Assembly (NCBI GenBank): GCA_020638655.1
Contig: JACKIC010000003.1
Span: forward strand, 248,001-312,000
Reading direction: 5' to 3'
Source: Planctomycetota bacterium
GTDB lineage: Bacteria; Planctomycetota; UBA1135; UBA2386
DNA length: 64,000 nt
In this document: in pieces, positions 44,812 to 54,559 of the stretch
Layout: the number at the start of each line of letters is the position of its first letter
Numbering within the stretch: the stretch's first letter is position 1
Made by a program: the position numbers and the translations under genes
Notes under the pieces: model-generated
What the model was told of the DNA's origin: nothing
What the model saw: the letters and a program-made list of their open reading frames with translations, nothing else
The model's database searches: none

Positions 44812-45849
44812 GTGCTGGTCACCGACTTCGACTTCGAACTGCCCGACGAGCTCATCGCCAAGGCGCCCGCCGAGCCGCGCGACAGCTCCCGATTGCTGCA
44901 CCTCGATCGCGCCACCGGGGCCGTGTCGCACCACCGCTTCACCGACCTGCCCGGGTTCCTGCGGTCCGGCGACCTGCTGGTGCTCAACGACACCCGCGTG
45001 CGGCCCTGGCGGCTGCGCGGCCGTCGCGCCTCGGGTGGCGCGGTCGAGTGCCTGCTGCTGGCGGTGGACGGCGAGGTCGCCGAGGGCTTCGTCAAGCCGT
45101 CGAAGAAGCTGCGGCCCGGCGACGTCGTGCCGATGGAGGAAGGTGCGCTCGAGCTGACCCTGCTCGAGTCGCTCGGCGGCGGCCGCTGGCGTCTGCAGCT
45201 GCGCGCCATGGACGGGGACGTCGCCGCCACCCTGGAGCGTTGCGGCCGCGCGCCGCTGCCGCCCTACATCACCCGCGACGGCCACGAGGACGTGCAGCAG
45301 GATCGGGAGCGTTACCAGACGGTGTTCGCGCGCGCCGAGGGCGCGGTCGCCGCGCCGACCGCGGGGCTGCACTTCACGCCCGAGCTGCTGGCGAAGATCG
45401 CGGCCCTCGGCGTGCAGACCGCGTTCGTGACCCTGCACGTCGGCGAAGGCACGTTCGCGCCGCTGCGCACCGACGTCGTCGAAGAGCACCGCATGCACGA
45501 AGAGCGCTACGAGCTGCCGGACGCGACCGCGACGGCGGTGCGGCTGGCCCGCGAACGCGGCGGGCGCGTGATCGCCGTGGGCACGACCGCCGCGCGCACG
45601 CTCGAGTCGTGCGCGACCGACGAGCGCCGCGTGGTCGCCGGCAGCGGCAGCACCGCGCTGTTCCTGTATCCGGGTCGGCCCCTGCGCGTCGTCGACGTGT
45701 TGCTCACCAACTTCCATCTGCCGCAGTCGACGCTGCTGATGCTGGTGTCGGCGTTCGCGGGACGCGAGGTGGTGCTCGCCGCGTATCGCGAGGCTGTGCG
45801 CGAGCGCTACCGGTTCTTCTCGTTCGGCGACGCGATGCTGATCGCGTGA
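44812..45849 (+). CDS. queA: S-adenosylmethionine:tRNA ribosyltransferase-isomerase QueA
   Basis: 345 residues, the normal length, from a GTG (VLVTDFDFELPDELIAKAPAEPRDSSRLL). Blocks LVLNDTRVRPWRLRG, LPPYI, ERYQTVFAREGAVAAPTAGLHF-like and LPQSTLLMLVSAFAG are all family marks. The enzyme builds epoxyqueuosine on tRNA from 7-aminomethyl-7-deazaguanine, the penultimate step of queuosine synthesis. The last step is by QueG, encoded about 10 kb away. The gene stands next to thiE, convergent with a 22-base gap. Confidence 0.95.
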   Translation: MLVTDFDFELPDELIAKAPAEPRDSSRLLHLDRATGAVSHHRFTDLPGFLRSGDLLVLNDTRVRPWRLRGRRASGGAVECLLLAVDGEVAEGFVKPSKKLRPGDVVPMEEGALELTLLESLGGGRWRLQLRAMDGDVAATLERCGRAPLPPYITRDGHEDVQQDRERYQTVFARAEGAVAAPTAGLHFTPELLAKIAALGVQTAFVTLHVGEGTFAPLRTDVVEEHRMHEERYELPDATATAVRLARERGGRVIAVGTTAARTLESCATDERRVVAGSGSTALFLYPGRPLRVVDVLLTNFHLPQSTLLMLVSAFAGREVVLAAYREAVRERYRFFSFGDAMLIA

Positions 45850-45871
45850 TCGAGCGGATCGCCGCGGTCGC

Positions 45872-46483
45872 TCACAGCAGGCGGCGCAGCGCCGCCGCGG
45901 CAGCAGCGGGATCCTCCGCGCCGAGGATCGCGCCGCTGACCGCGATACGGTGCACGCCGAGCTCGCGCAGGGCCGTCAGGTTGCCCGCGTCGATGCCGCC
46001 GATCGCGAACAGGGGGACCGGGCACGCGGCGACGGCGGCGGCGATTTCCGCCGCCGACTTGCCCGTGGTGTAGCCCTTGGTGGTGGTGGGGTGGCACGGG
46101 CCGAAGCCCACGTAGTCGGCGCCCGCCGCGACGGCCGCGGCGATCTGGGCTGGATCGTGGGTGCTGACGCCGAGCCACCTGCTGCCGAGCCGCCGTCTGG
46201 CCTCGGCCGCGGGCAGGTCGTCCTGGCCGACGTGCGCGCCGCTGGCGCCGCACCGCACTGCCAGGTCGACGTCGTCGTTGACGATCACGGGCGTGTGGTG
46301 CTCGCGGCAGAGTTGCAGGCAGCGCCCGAGCTGTTCGTCGCCGCGCCCCTTGGTGCGCCACTGCACCAGGTCGACCCCGGCGGCCAGCCCGGTCGCGAGC
46401 GTCTCCCAGGGATCGTGGCGACAGGCGGCCGGGTCGAACAGCAGGCAGAGGTGGCGTTCGGCCAGGGGCATCCGCGGCAGCAT
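45872..46483 (-). CDS. thiE: Thiamine-phosphate synthase
   Basis: 203 residues of the TIM-barrel ThiE family: QWRTKGRGDEQL (phosphate/substrate loop), PVIVNDDVDLAVRCGASGAHVGQDDLP, WLGVSTHDPAQI, GADYVGFGPCHPTTTKGY and FAIGGID. It joins the pyrimidine and thiazole halves of thiamine. The ATG at 46483 or the one four codons later would both fit. No other thi gene is nearby. Confidence 0.9.
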   Translation of the reverse strand: MLPRMPLAERHLCLLFDPAACRHDPWETLATGLAAGVDLVQWRTKGRGDEQLGRCLQLCREHHTPVIVNDDVDLAVRCGASGAHVGQDDLPAAEARRRLGSRWLGVSTHDPAQIAAAVAAGADYVGFGPCHPTTTKGYTTGKSAAEIAAAVAACPVPLFAIGGIDAGNLTALRELGVHRIAVSGAILGAEDPAAAAAALRRLL

Positions 46484-46536
46484 ATCGGGTCGAAGTGGCG
46501 CGCCGCGACCGGTCGGCGTAGCGTCCGTGCCATCGC

Positions 46537-47088
46537 GTGGACGGATTCCTCGTCAACCTGCTGTTGTTCGTCTGCGGCCAGCTCGCCGCGTGGCACTACC
46601 TGCGCACGGGGCGCCTCGCCGTCGGCTTCGGCGCGACGGTCCTGCTCTGGGGGCTGCTCGACGCGTGGTTGGTGGCGCACTACGCCTACCGCCTCGACGG
46701 GCCGCCGTGGTCGTGGCTGCTCGTTGGCTTCCAGGCCACCGCGGTGGCGACGGTCGCAACGCTGGGGTTCGGTCTGTGGCGGCGCCGTTGGTCGAAGACC
46801 GCGCGCGAACGTACGCGCTGGTTCGGGCAGGGCCTCGCCGAGTACCTGCGCGGCGACCTGGTCGCGGCGGTCGCGACGTTCCGCAGGCTGCTGCGGTGCG
46901 ACCCGTGGGACGCCGCCGCGTGGCTGGCCCTCGGCAACGTGCTGCGCTGCCAGGGCAACCTGCGCAAGGCACGCGCGTGCTACCGCAACGCCCTGCGGGT
47001 GGACCGCGAAGGGGTCTACCGCGATCATGCGCGCCTGCAGCTGGCGCGCGCGGCCGAGCCTGCCCGAAGCCGCGCCGCGGCCGGTTGA
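46537..47088 (+). CDS. Small membrane protein with TPR pair
   Basis: 183 residues from a GTG: three membrane helices (about 4-20, 30-47 and 60-80), then an Arg-rich turn and about two TPR units (WFGQGLAEYLRGDLVAAVATFRRLLRCDPWDAAAWLALGNVLRCQGNLRKARACYRNALRVD shortened here as TPR at about 93-160). The name of its partner is not known. It lies between thiE (divergent) and the di-heme peroxidase. Confidence 0.72.
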   Translation: MDGFLVNLLLFVCGQLAAWHYLRTGRLAVGFGATVLLWGLLDAWLVAHYAYRLDGPPWSWLLVGFQATAVATVATLGFGLWRRRWSKTARERTRWFGQGLAEYLRGDLVAAVATFRRLLRCDPWDAAAWLALGNVLRCQGNLRKARACYRNALRVDREGVYRDHARLQLARAAEPARSRAAAG

Positions 47089-47193
47089 TCGGCCGATCGG
47101 AGTCGGTTGGTCCGGTCGCGGAATCCGGTGGGCGACGACGTCGGAGAGACGTTGCTGCGACCTCCCCGAGACAACTAGACCCCGGTTCCCTGT

Positions 47194-48849
47194 ATGACTC
47201 CATCGAACCAAGTCCGCGCGCTGCTCGCGTTCGCCGCCAGCAGCGCCATGGCCCTCTGCCAGACCGGTCTGCCTTCGCAGCCGGTACCGCCGCAGAACCC
47301 GATCACCCCGGCGAAGGCGATCCTCGGCAAGCTGCTGTTCTGGGAAGAGCAGATGTCGAGCAACAACCGCGTCGCCTGTGGCACCTGCCACACCTTCGCC
47401 GCCGGCGGCGGCGACCTGCGCCGCGCCACCAACCCGGGCGCCGACGGCATCACGCCCTCGCCCGACGACACCTTCGGCTCGCCCGGCATCGTGCGCAGCG
47501 ATGCCAACAACCGCTACCTGCCCGACGCCGAATTCGGCCTGGGCGCGCAGGTGACCCGCCGCGCCTCGCCGAGCTTCCTGATGGCGGCGTGGTTCCCGGA
47601 GCTGTTCTGGGACGGACGCGCGGCGGGCGCGTTCGTCGACCCGGACACCAACCAGGTCGTGATCCCGGTCGGCGGTGCGCTCGAGAGCCAGTCGCTGGTG
47701 CCCCTGCTCGCGGGGGACGAGATGGCGCACGACGCGCGCACCTTCGCGCAGGCGACCAGCAAGCTCGGCAGCGTCTCGCCGATGGCGCTCGCCACGAACC
47801 TGCCGCCCGACATGGCGGCCGCGATCGCGGGCGGCGAGACCTACGCGGACCTGTTCACGGCTGCGTTCGGCACGCCCGACATCACCGCGCAGCGCATCGC
47901 CTTCGCGCTCGCGACCTACCAGCGCACCCTGGTCGCCGATCAGACCCCCTGGGACCGCTTCCAGCTGGGGCAACAGAACGCGATGACGCCGCAGCAGATC
48001 AACGGCATGAACGTGTTCAACGGCCCCGGCCGCTGCAACCTGTGCCACACCCCGGGTCTGTTCAGTGATCGCCAGTTTCACAACCTGGGGCTGCGACCGA
48101 TCAACGAGGACAACGGGCGCCAGGCGGTCACCAACAACTTCGCCGACCGCGGCCGGTTCAAGACCCCGAGCCTGCGCAACGTCGGGCTGCGGCGCAGCCT
48201 GATGCACACCGGCCAGTTCACGAACGTGCCGCAGGTGTTCACCTTCTACCTCAACGGCGGTGGCCCGAACCTCAACAACAAGGACCCCCTGCTGCTGCCG
48301 CTGAACGGCCCGCCGCCGCAGGGCGTGCCGCCGCCCGCGGCCAACGACCTGATCAACTTCGTCACCAATGCGCTCACCGATCCGCGCGTCGCGGCCGGCC
48401 AGTTCCCGTTCGATCGGCCCGTGTTGGCCGGCGACCGTGTGCCGGCGAACGGCTTCCTCTACGGCACGGGTTCGGTCGGCAGTGGCAACCGGCTGCCGCA
48501 GATCCTCGCCGAGGTGCCGGCCAACGTCGGCAACGGCGACTTCAAGCTCGGCGTCGGCGCGGCGCGCGGCGGCGCGCTCGCGACCCTCGCCGTGTCGCTG
48601 TTCCCTGCAGCGACCACGATCCAGGGCGTGAACGTGCACGTCGATGTGTTCGTCAGCCCGGCGCTGTTCTGGACCACGCTCGGCGGCGCCGCGGGATTGC
48701 CCGGGCAGGGCTACGGCACGGTGCAGTTCGCGCTGCCGCCCGAGCCGCTGCTGCGCGGCATCACGCTCTACTCGCAGTGGTTCGTGTGGGACGCCGGGGT
48801 GCCGGTCGGGCTCGCCAGCAGCCGCGCCGCCGAGGTTCGCCTGTTCTGA
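47194..48849 (+). CDS. Exported di-heme cytochrome c peroxidase family protein with C-terminal beta domain
   Basis: 551 residues with a signal peptide (1-22). Two heme sites, CGTCH (near residue 62) and CNLCH (near 285), with FKTPSLRNVGLRRSLMHTGQF typical of MauG/CcpA enzymes. It would reduce hydrogen peroxide or oxidise a protein substrate in the periplasm. The last 110 residues (after PANGFLYGTGSVGSGN) are a separate beta-sandwich that recurs in secreted planctomycete proteins. A strong terminator follows. Confidence 0.9.
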   Translation: MTPSNQVRALLAFAASSAMALCQTGLPSQPVPPQNPITPAKAILGKLLFWEEQMSSNNRVACGTCHTFAAGGGDLRRATNPGADGITPSPDDTFGSPGIVRSDANNRYLPDAEFGLGAQVTRRASPSFLMAAWFPELFWDGRAAGAFVDPDTNQVVIPVGGALESQSLVPLLAGDEMAHDARTFAQATSKLGSVSPMALATNLPPDMAAAIAGGETYADLFTAAFGTPDITAQRIAFALATYQRTLVADQTPWDRFQLGQQNAMTPQQINGMNVFNGPGRCNLCHTPGLFSDRQFHNLGLRPINEDNGRQAVTNNFADRGRFKTPSLRNVGLRRSLMHTGQFTNVPQVFTFYLNGGGPNLNNKDPLLLPLNGPPPQGVPPPAANDLINFVTNALTDPRVAAGQFPFDRPVLAGDRVPANGFLYGTGSVGSGNRLPQILAEVPANVGNGDFKLGVGAARGGALATLAVSLFPAATTIQGVNVHVDVFVSPALFWTTLGGAAGLPGQGYGTVQFALPPEPLLRGITLYSQWFVWDAGVPVGLASSRAAEVRLF

Positions 48850-48888
48850 AGCGGTTGACCCGGCGTCGCCCTCGCGGCTGCCGTAGGT

Positions 48889-48936
48889 GAAAACGCGACC
48901 GGCGCAGCGATCCCTCGCTGCGCCGGTCGCGTTTTC
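48889..48936. terminator. Strong bidirectional intrinsic terminator
   Basis: A perfect 22-bp inverted repeat (48889-48910 with 48915-48936) around the loop TCCC, AT-rich at the base (GAAAACGCGACC and GGTCGCGTTTTC), so each strand ends its stem with a T-run. It lies between the convergent peroxidase and nidogen-like genes and would end both. Confidence 0.9.
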
Positions 48937-48956
48937 TGACAACCAATCGCGGGCGA

Positions 48957-50711
48957 TCAGTTGATGTTCAGCGAGAGGCCGCCCGAGGCGAGCGCGCCGA
49001 GGGTCGTCAGGCCGGCGCCGGGCGCGTAGACGACCGACTGGGCCTGGATCGAGAAGCCGGGGTAGTTCGGCACGGTGAAGTTGATCGAGCCGGTCGAGCC
49101 GGCCGGGAAGAACAGCAGCGTGGCCGCGCCTTCGTTGTAGCGGAAGCAGCCGTCCATGCCGATGCTGCTCAGCGAGATGCCCGGGTTGTACTGGGTGAAG
49201 CCCAGCAGCACGGCGCCGAACGGCGAGCCGGCCGGGATGTTGGCGGTGTCGAGCGAGATCGTGGTCGCCGCGATCGGGGGGTTGTTGCAGGAGATCTCGA
49301 GCGGCAGGTTCTCGACGGCGTGCAGCGTGAGGGTCGCCGGCACGGCGGTCGTCAGGTCGACGCTGCCCGGATCGCTGGAGGCGCCCGCCGGCGAGAAGCC
49401 GACGATCCAACCCTCGCCGCCGGTCCAGCCGCTGATGCTGACCGTGTCCATGCTGCCGAAGACGAAGTCGACGTTGCCGGTGGTCAGGTCGAACTGCAGC
49501 TGGAAGGTGCTCGGGGTCGTGCCCGGCGCCGTGCCGACGTAGCCGATCACGTTGAGCCAGGTGACGTAGGCGACGTTGCCGACCTCTTCGAACCACACGT
49601 CACCACCGCCCGTCGGGCCGGGGATCATGTCGCGCCAGACGGCCCAGGTCGCGTTGGCCCAGTTGAGGAACTCCGCGGGGGTCGGGGTGTAGTCGTACTG
49701 CGCGTTGTTGCTCGCGGTCGAGATGTGGCCGTTGGAGCAGACGTTCAGCGACATCGTGGTGCCGCCCGGGTACGAGAGGGCCGACGACAGGTTGACCGTC
49801 GTTTCGGCGTCGTCGCCGAGACCGAGGTTGGTCGCGGTCGCCGACGGGGCGACGAACGCGCTGGTGCTCGGCAGCAGGATGTAGTCGCCGGCCGCGTAGA
49901 GCAGCGTGAACGCCGTGTTCGACAGGTCGATCGACGGCGTGGTCGTGAAGTGCTCGTAGAACGAGTTGAAGGTGCCGACGCAGCCGACGCCGTAGCTCAC
50001 GGCCGTCGCGCAGTTGGTGTTCTCGGTGACGATGAAGCCGCCGTTGCCGTCGGGCAGCCAGTCGTAGGTGCGATCGGCGTAGGCGATCGGGCCGGCGCCG
50101 GTCTCGTGCAGCGTCGGGTTACCGCTGGTCAGCAGCGGCAGGGTCGCGAAGCTCACCGGGTTGGCCGCGGCGGCGTTGCCCTGGGTCGCGCCGATCAGCC
50201 AGGGCTCGGACGCGCCGAGCTGACCGAGGTTGGCGCCGTAGTGGACGCGGATCTGGCCGCCGTCGATCAGCATCAGCTGGAAGCTGCACGGCGTCGTGTT
50301 GGTGTTGTAGTCGAGCACGTTGTCCCACGTGATCACCGCGTAGGCGGGGTCGGTGGCCGTCGCCGGCACGGCGCGGAACCAGACGTCGCCGCTGCCCGGG
50401 ATGCCCGGCTCGAGGTCGATCCAGAAGGGGCGGATGCTCGCGAACGCGCGGCCCAGCATCGTCGCGGCCGAGACGTTCCAGTTGGCGATGCCGCCGGTCG
50501 CGCCGAGCGTGATGTAGCCGTTGTCACAGACCTGGATGTCCGTGTAGCCGACGTTGTTGTAGGTGAACGTGAAGCCGAGCGCCTGAGCGGTCGACATCGT
50601 CTCGTCGGTGATGCCGAGGTTCGTACCGAGGTTCGTCGTCGAGCACGGGATCTGGGCGACCGCGGCGGACGCGGCCAGCACCAGGGAGACAGCAGGGATC
50701 AGTTTCTGCAC
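48957..50711 (-). CDS. Secreted protein with two nidogen-like repeats
   Basis: 584 residues with a signal peptide (1-19). Two similar units of about 200 residues (residues 25-235 and 240-440) share blocks such as VCDNGYITLG / VCSNGHIST, FWIDLEP / WRDMIPG, DVWFRAV / DVWFEEV, ITWDNVLDY / VTWLNVIGY and a FQLMLIDGG / FQLQFDLTTG strand, a NIDO-like pattern. The C-terminal 110 residues form a beta domain of the same kind as in the neighbouring peroxidase. It is probably an outer-surface adhesion or matrix protein. Confidence 0.75.
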   Translation of the reverse strand: MQKLIPAVSLVLAASAAVAQIPCSTTNLGTNLGITDETMSTAQALGFTFTYNNVGYTDIQVCDNGYITLGATGGIANWNVSAATMLGRAFASIRPFWIDLEPGIPGSGDVWFRAVPATATDPAYAVITWDNVLDYNTNTTPCSFQLMLIDGGQIRVHYGANLGQLGASEPWLIGATQGNAAAANPVSFATLPLLTSGNPTLHETGAGPIAYADRTYDWLPDGNGGFIVTENTNCATAVSYGVGCVGTFNSFYEHFTTTPSIDLSNTAFTLLYAAGDYILLPSTSAFVAPSATATNLGLGDDAETTVNLSSALSYPGGTTMSLNVCSNGHISTASNNAQYDYTPTPAEFLNWANATWAVWRDMIPGPTGGGDVWFEEVGNVAYVTWLNVIGYVGTAPGTTPSTFQLQFDLTTGNVDFVFGSMDTVSISGWTGGEGWIVGFSPAGASSDPGSVDLTTAVPATLTLHAVENLPLEISCNNPPIAATTISLDTANIPAGSPFGAVLLGFTQYNPGISLSSIGMDGCFRYNEGAATLLFFPAGSTGSINFTVPNYPGFSIQAQSVVYAPGAGLTTLGALASGGLSLNIN

Positions 50712-50904
50712 TGGATGGGACTCCGGGTTGGTAGGGCAGGGAGATGGGGGCCTTTACGGCCGCATGAAGCAAACCACGCAGGAGCCGATTGCACCAATCC
50801 GGACGACGGGAGTCTCCAGTTTCTGGTGCGCTGGCGACCGCGAGACGTCCAGTACATGGGCGCTGCAGGAAGTTTCCTTTCTGCGCGCCGCATCCGGTTT
50901 CGTT

Positions 50905-52812
50905 TCAGGACAATTCGAATGCGCTGCGGTAGCTGCCGTGCGTCTGCAGGTGCTCGACGAGCTGCAGCAGGTCGCGGTGGCTGGCCAGCGTGGCGCTGTC
51001 GCCGATCACGGTCAGGTGGCGCCGGGCGCGGGTCATGGCGACGTTGAGGCGGCGCATCTCGGCCAGGAAGCCGACCTCGCCGCGGTCGTTGCTGCGCACC
51101 AGGGAGACGATCACGGCCTCCTTCTCGCGGCCCTGCAGGCCGTCGACGCTGCCGATCTCGAGTTCGGGCTGGTGCTCGAGGCGTCGTCGCAGCAGTTGCA
51201 CCTGCGCGTTGTAGGGCGTCACCACGGCGACTTCACCGGGAGCGACGCCGGCGGCGAGCAGGTCGTCGACGATCTTCGCGACCAGTTCGGCTTCGCCAGG
51301 GTTGGCCTTCGAGCCTTCGTCGTCGCCGTGGGTCTCTTCGAAGCCCGTGCCCGCGGTGTCGACGAAGCACAGCGGCTGGCTGGTCCACTCGGTGGTGTTC
51401 ACGGCCCGCAGATCGGTGAGCAGGTGTTCGCGCACGCTGGCGTCCGCCTGCAGGCGCCCTGCGTAGAAGCGCTCCGCCGAGAACGCCATGATCGCTTCGT
51501 GCATGCGGTACTGGACCGTCAGCATGCGCGTGGTCGCGGCGGCGTTCGGCGCCTCGGCGAGGCGCTCGAACAGGGTCCGCGCCAGGCCGCGCCGGCTCGC
51601 CTCGGCGCTGTGGATCGTCGGCGGCAGCTGGCAGTGGTCGCCGGCCAGCACGACGCGGTCGGCGCGCTGCAGCGGGATCCAGCAGGCGGCCTCCAGTGCC
51701 TGAGCGGCCTCGTCGACGACCAGCCGATCGAAGCGAGTCTCGGCGAGCAGGCCGTCGGCGGCACCCACCAGGGTCGCCAACACGACCTCGGCGCCGTCGA
51801 CGATGCCGCGCGTGACCGCCTGTTCGAGCTGGCGCTGTTCGCGGCGCAGCTGGCGCACCTGATCCCGCGCGGCGAACCGGTCGGCGCGCGACTTCGCGCG
51901 GTGCAACTGCCGCAGCGAAGTGTCCAGTTCGCGGCGCACGTCGCGCAGCAGCTTCTGCTCGGGTGCGCGGTCGACCTGCGCAGCCAGCGAGTGTTCGACG
52001 ACGGCCTCCATGACGCGCGCCGGATGCCCGAGGCGGACGATGCGGACCCCGGCGCGGGCCAGTCGCTCGGCGAGGTTGTCGACGGCGATGTTGCTCGGCG
52101 CGCAGGCCAGGACGCGCTCGCCGCGCGCCACCGCCTGACGGATCAGCTCGACCACGGCGGTGGTCTTGCCGGTGCCAGGGGGGCCGTGGATCAGCGCCAC
52201 GTGTGCAGCGCGCAGGGCGTTGTCGACGGCGTCGCGTTGGGACGCGTCGAGCCCCGGGTCGAACCACGCATGATCCGCTATCGTCGCGCGATCGTCGCGC
52301 TCGGGCTCGCGTTCGCCGAACAGCACCTGCAGCAGCTTCGCCTCGGCGCCCTTGCGGTCGGCGAGCAGCCCCCCCAGGGCCTGGTGCAGGCGGCGGTAGG
52401 TCACGTCGCTGGCGACGCGGTCGAGCCGCACCAGCGGCGGCAGTTCGGCGTCCTCGTCGTCGAGGGCGATCGTCAACTGCTCGGCGCGCACGCGCACGAC
52501 CACTGCGGTCGTGATCGGCGCCTCGTCGCGGCTGCCGCGCACGGCGATCAGGTCGCCCGGACCCAGGCGATGCGCCGGGAACGACGGTTCCCGGCTGGGA
52601 CGCAGCACGGCGTGCACGCGGCCGCCGAAGCCCGGCTCGAGGTCGACGACCTCGAGGCGCAGCAGGGTGTCGCCGCGGGCGACCAGTTCGGCGTCGCTGC
52701 GCGTGTGCAGCGACTGCTCGGCGGCGGCGATCTCCGCCTGCCGCTCGAGGTCGAGCAGCTGTCGTTGCTCGGCGACGAACCGCTGCAGCGCGTTGGTGCC
52801 GCGGTCCATCAC
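50905..52812 (-). CDS. UPF1-like superfamily 1 DNA/RNA helicase
   Basis: 635 residues. An N-terminal beta-barrel-like domain (about 40-150) is followed by helicase motifs: Q motif with GLDASQRDAV, Walker A GPPGTGKTTAV, motif II DEAAQALEA, GDHCQLPPT (III), MLTVQYRMHEAIM (IV), DGLQGREKEAVIVSLVRSN (V) and LNVAMTRARRHL (VI). The order is that of IGHMBP2/SMUBP-2 proteins. It begins 16 bases after pruA and is likely cotranscribed with it. Confidence 0.92.
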   Translation of the reverse strand: MMDRGTNALQRFVAEQRQLLDLERQAEIAAAEQSLHTRSDAELVARGDTLLRLEVVDLEPGFGGRVHAVLRPSREPSFPAHRLGPGDLIAVRGSRDEAPITTAVVVRVRAEQLTIALDDEDAELPPLVRLDRVASDVTYRRLHQALGGLLADRKGAEAKLLQVLFGEREPERDDRATIADHAWFDPGLDASQRDAVDNALRAAHVALIHGPPGTGKTTAVVELIRQAVARGERVLACAPSNIAVDNLAERLARAGVRIVRLGHPARVMEAVVEHSLAAQVDRAPEQKLLRDVRRELDTSLRQLHRAKSRADRFAARDQVRQLRREQRQLEQAVTRGIVDGAEVVLATLVGAADGLLAETRFDRLVVDEAAQALEAACWIPLQRADRVVLAGDHCQLPPTIHSAEASRRGLARTLFERLAEAPNAAATTRMLTVQYRMHEAIMAFSAERFYAGRLQADASVREHLLTDLRAVNTTEWTSQPLCFVDTAGTGFEETHGDDEGSKANPGEAELVAKIVDDLLAAGVAPGEVAVVTPYNAQVQLLRRRLEHQPELEIGSVDGLQGREKEAVIVSLVRSNDRGEVGFLAEMRRLNVAMTRARRHLTVIGDSATLASHRDLLQLVEHLQTHGSYRSAFELS

Positions 52813-52828
52813 CGGACTCCGCCGCGGC

Positions 52829-54406
52829 TCATTCGCCGATGGTCTCGCTGATCGTCTTCGCCTGCAGGAACTGCAGCAGGTAGTCGGGGCCGCCGGCCTT
52901 GCTGTCGGTGCCCGACATGTTGAAGCCGCCGAACGGATGCGCGCCGACGAGCGCGCCGGTGCACTTGCGGTTGAGATAGAAGTTGCCGACGTGGAAGCGG
53001 CGGCGCGCCTCTTCCTTGTGCGCCTCGTTGGTCGAGAACAGCGCGCCGGTCAGGCCGTACTCGGTGTTGTTGGCGACCTCGAGTCCGGCCGCGAAGTCCT
53101 CGACCTTCAGCACCGCGAGCACCGGGCCGAAGATCTCCTCGAGCGAGATCCTGGCGGTGGGGGCGACGTCGGCGAAGACGGTCGGCTGCACGTAGTTGCC
53201 GCTCGACGGCCCGGCCGCGCCGCCGATCAGCAGCTTGCCCTCCTTCTTGCCGATCTCGATGTATTCGAGCGTCTTGCGCTTGGCGGCGCCGTCGACCATC
53301 GGGCCGAAGGTGTTGCGTTGCAGGCTCGGGTGGCCCATCCCGATCGCCTCGACCTTGGGCAGCAGGCGCGCGAGGAACTCGTCGTAGACGTCCTGGTGCA
53401 CGATCGCGCGGCTGCACGCGGAGCACTTCTGCCCCTGATAGCCGAACGCCGAGGCGACGACCGCGTCGACGGCCTTGTCGAGGTCGCACTGCGCGTCGAC
53501 GAGGATGCTGTCCTTGCCGCCCATCTCGGCGACCAGGCGTTTCATCCAGAGCTGGCCCTTCTGCGTCTTCGCCGACTGCTCGAAGATCCACAGGCCGACG
53601 TCGCGGCTGCCCGTGAAGGAGATGAAGCGCGTGAGCTTGTGCTCGACCATCGCGCCGCCGACCTCCGAGCCCGGGCCGGTGACGAAGTTCAACACGTTCT
53701 TGGGCAGGCCGCACTCGTGCATGAGCTCGACCCACATCGCGGCGACTCCGGGCGACTGGCTGGCCGGCTTGAGCACCACGGTGTTGCCCGCGAGCAGGGC
53801 GGCCGCGGTCATGCCCGCCATGATCGCCAGCGGGAAGTTCCACGGCGGGATCACGGCGCCGACGCCGAGCGGGATGTAGATCATCTGATTGCGCTCACCG
53901 GCCACCGGTGTGACCGGCTGCGGCTGCGCCATGCGCAACATCTGACCCGCGTAGTAGTCGAGGAAGTCGATCGCCTCGGCGGTGTCGCCGTCGGCCTCGA
54001 CCCAGGACTTGCCGACCTCGTAGCAGAGCATCGCCGAGAACAGGTGCTTGCGCTCGCGCAGCAGGGCGGCGGCGCGGAAGAAGATCTGCACGCGGCTCTC
54101 GGCGTCCGTCGCGGCCCAGTCGGGGAAGGCCGCGTGTGCCTTCTCGACCGCGATGCCGGCGTCCGCGGCGGTCATCTTCTGGAACCTGCCGATGCGCCGG
54201 GTCAGCTCGCCTGGATCGAAGGTCTCGAAGGTCTGCTCCGCGGTGACCTGCTCGCCGCCGATCCAGCAGCTCCAGGTGCGGTCGAGGTAGTCCTTCTCGA
54301 TGGTCTTGAGGGCCGCCTGGAAGGCGGCTTGTTCCTCGGGGCGGGAGAAGTCGGTGAACGGCTCGTTCCGGAATTCTGGCAGCTGCACGGCGGGCTCCTG
54401 CGCCAC
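52829..54406 (-). CDS. pruA: L-glutamate gamma-semialdehyde dehydrogenase
   Basis: 525 residues of the aldehyde dehydrogenase superfamily, with the length and sequence style of the free-standing P5C dehydrogenases (PutA domain/RocA): IPPWNFPLAIMAGM, VLKPASQSPGVAAMWVELM, FTGSRDVG, catalytic Glu in AEMGGKDSILVD and catalytic Cys in GYQGQKCSACSR; C-terminal HPFGGFNMSGTDSKAG. It oxidises glutamate semialdehyde to glutamate with NAD in proline degradation. A proline dehydrogenase gene is not in the window. Confidence 0.9.
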   Translation of the reverse strand: MAQEPAVQLPEFRNEPFTDFSRPEEQAAFQAALKTIEKDYLDRTWSCWIGGEQVTAEQTFETFDPGELTRRIGRFQKMTAADAGIAVEKAHAAFPDWAATDAESRVQIFFRAAALLRERKHLFSAMLCYEVGKSWVEADGDTAEAIDFLDYYAGQMLRMAQPQPVTPVAGERNQMIYIPLGVGAVIPPWNFPLAIMAGMTAAALLAGNTVVLKPASQSPGVAAMWVELMHECGLPKNVLNFVTGPGSEVGGAMVEHKLTRFISFTGSRDVGLWIFEQSAKTQKGQLWMKRLVAEMGGKDSILVDAQCDLDKAVDAVVASAFGYQGQKCSACSRAIVHQDVYDEFLARLLPKVEAIGMGHPSLQRNTFGPMVDGAAKRKTLEYIEIGKKEGKLLIGGAAGPSSGNYVQPTVFADVAPTARISLEEIFGPVLAVLKVEDFAAGLEVANNTEYGLTGALFSTNEAHKEEARRRFHVGNFYLNRKCTGALVGAHPFGGFNMSGTDSKAGGPDYLLQFLQAKTISETIGE

Positions 54407-54559
54407 GATCGGCGCCTTGACGGGGCAAACAGGATGTGGAGGCCGGCCTGTCGGTGCAAGTCGGGATCGGGGCGAACCCGCTTCCAGGTCGCCGCTGCGC
54501 TGCCGGGAAGGGGGTGGGGGGGCGGCGCGCTGCCGGGCGCGCTCAGGACCGCGGGGGGA

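Noticed and set aside
44721..45230. N-terminal extension of the beta-propeller lipoprotein
   Set aside because: The added residues are antisense to queA, Ser/Arg-rich and without a signal; the lipoprotein signal begins at 44720.
46285..49596. Very long minus-strand frame (1103 codons)
   Set aside because: It is antisense to the TPR and peroxidase genes and crosses the strong terminator; translation is Arg/Ala/Val-rich with no domain.
54500..54530. G-run tract as a possible regulatory quadruplex
   Set aside because: The runs are uneven and sit in a generally G-rich spacer; no evidence ties them to a gene, beyond the two hairpins noted nearby.
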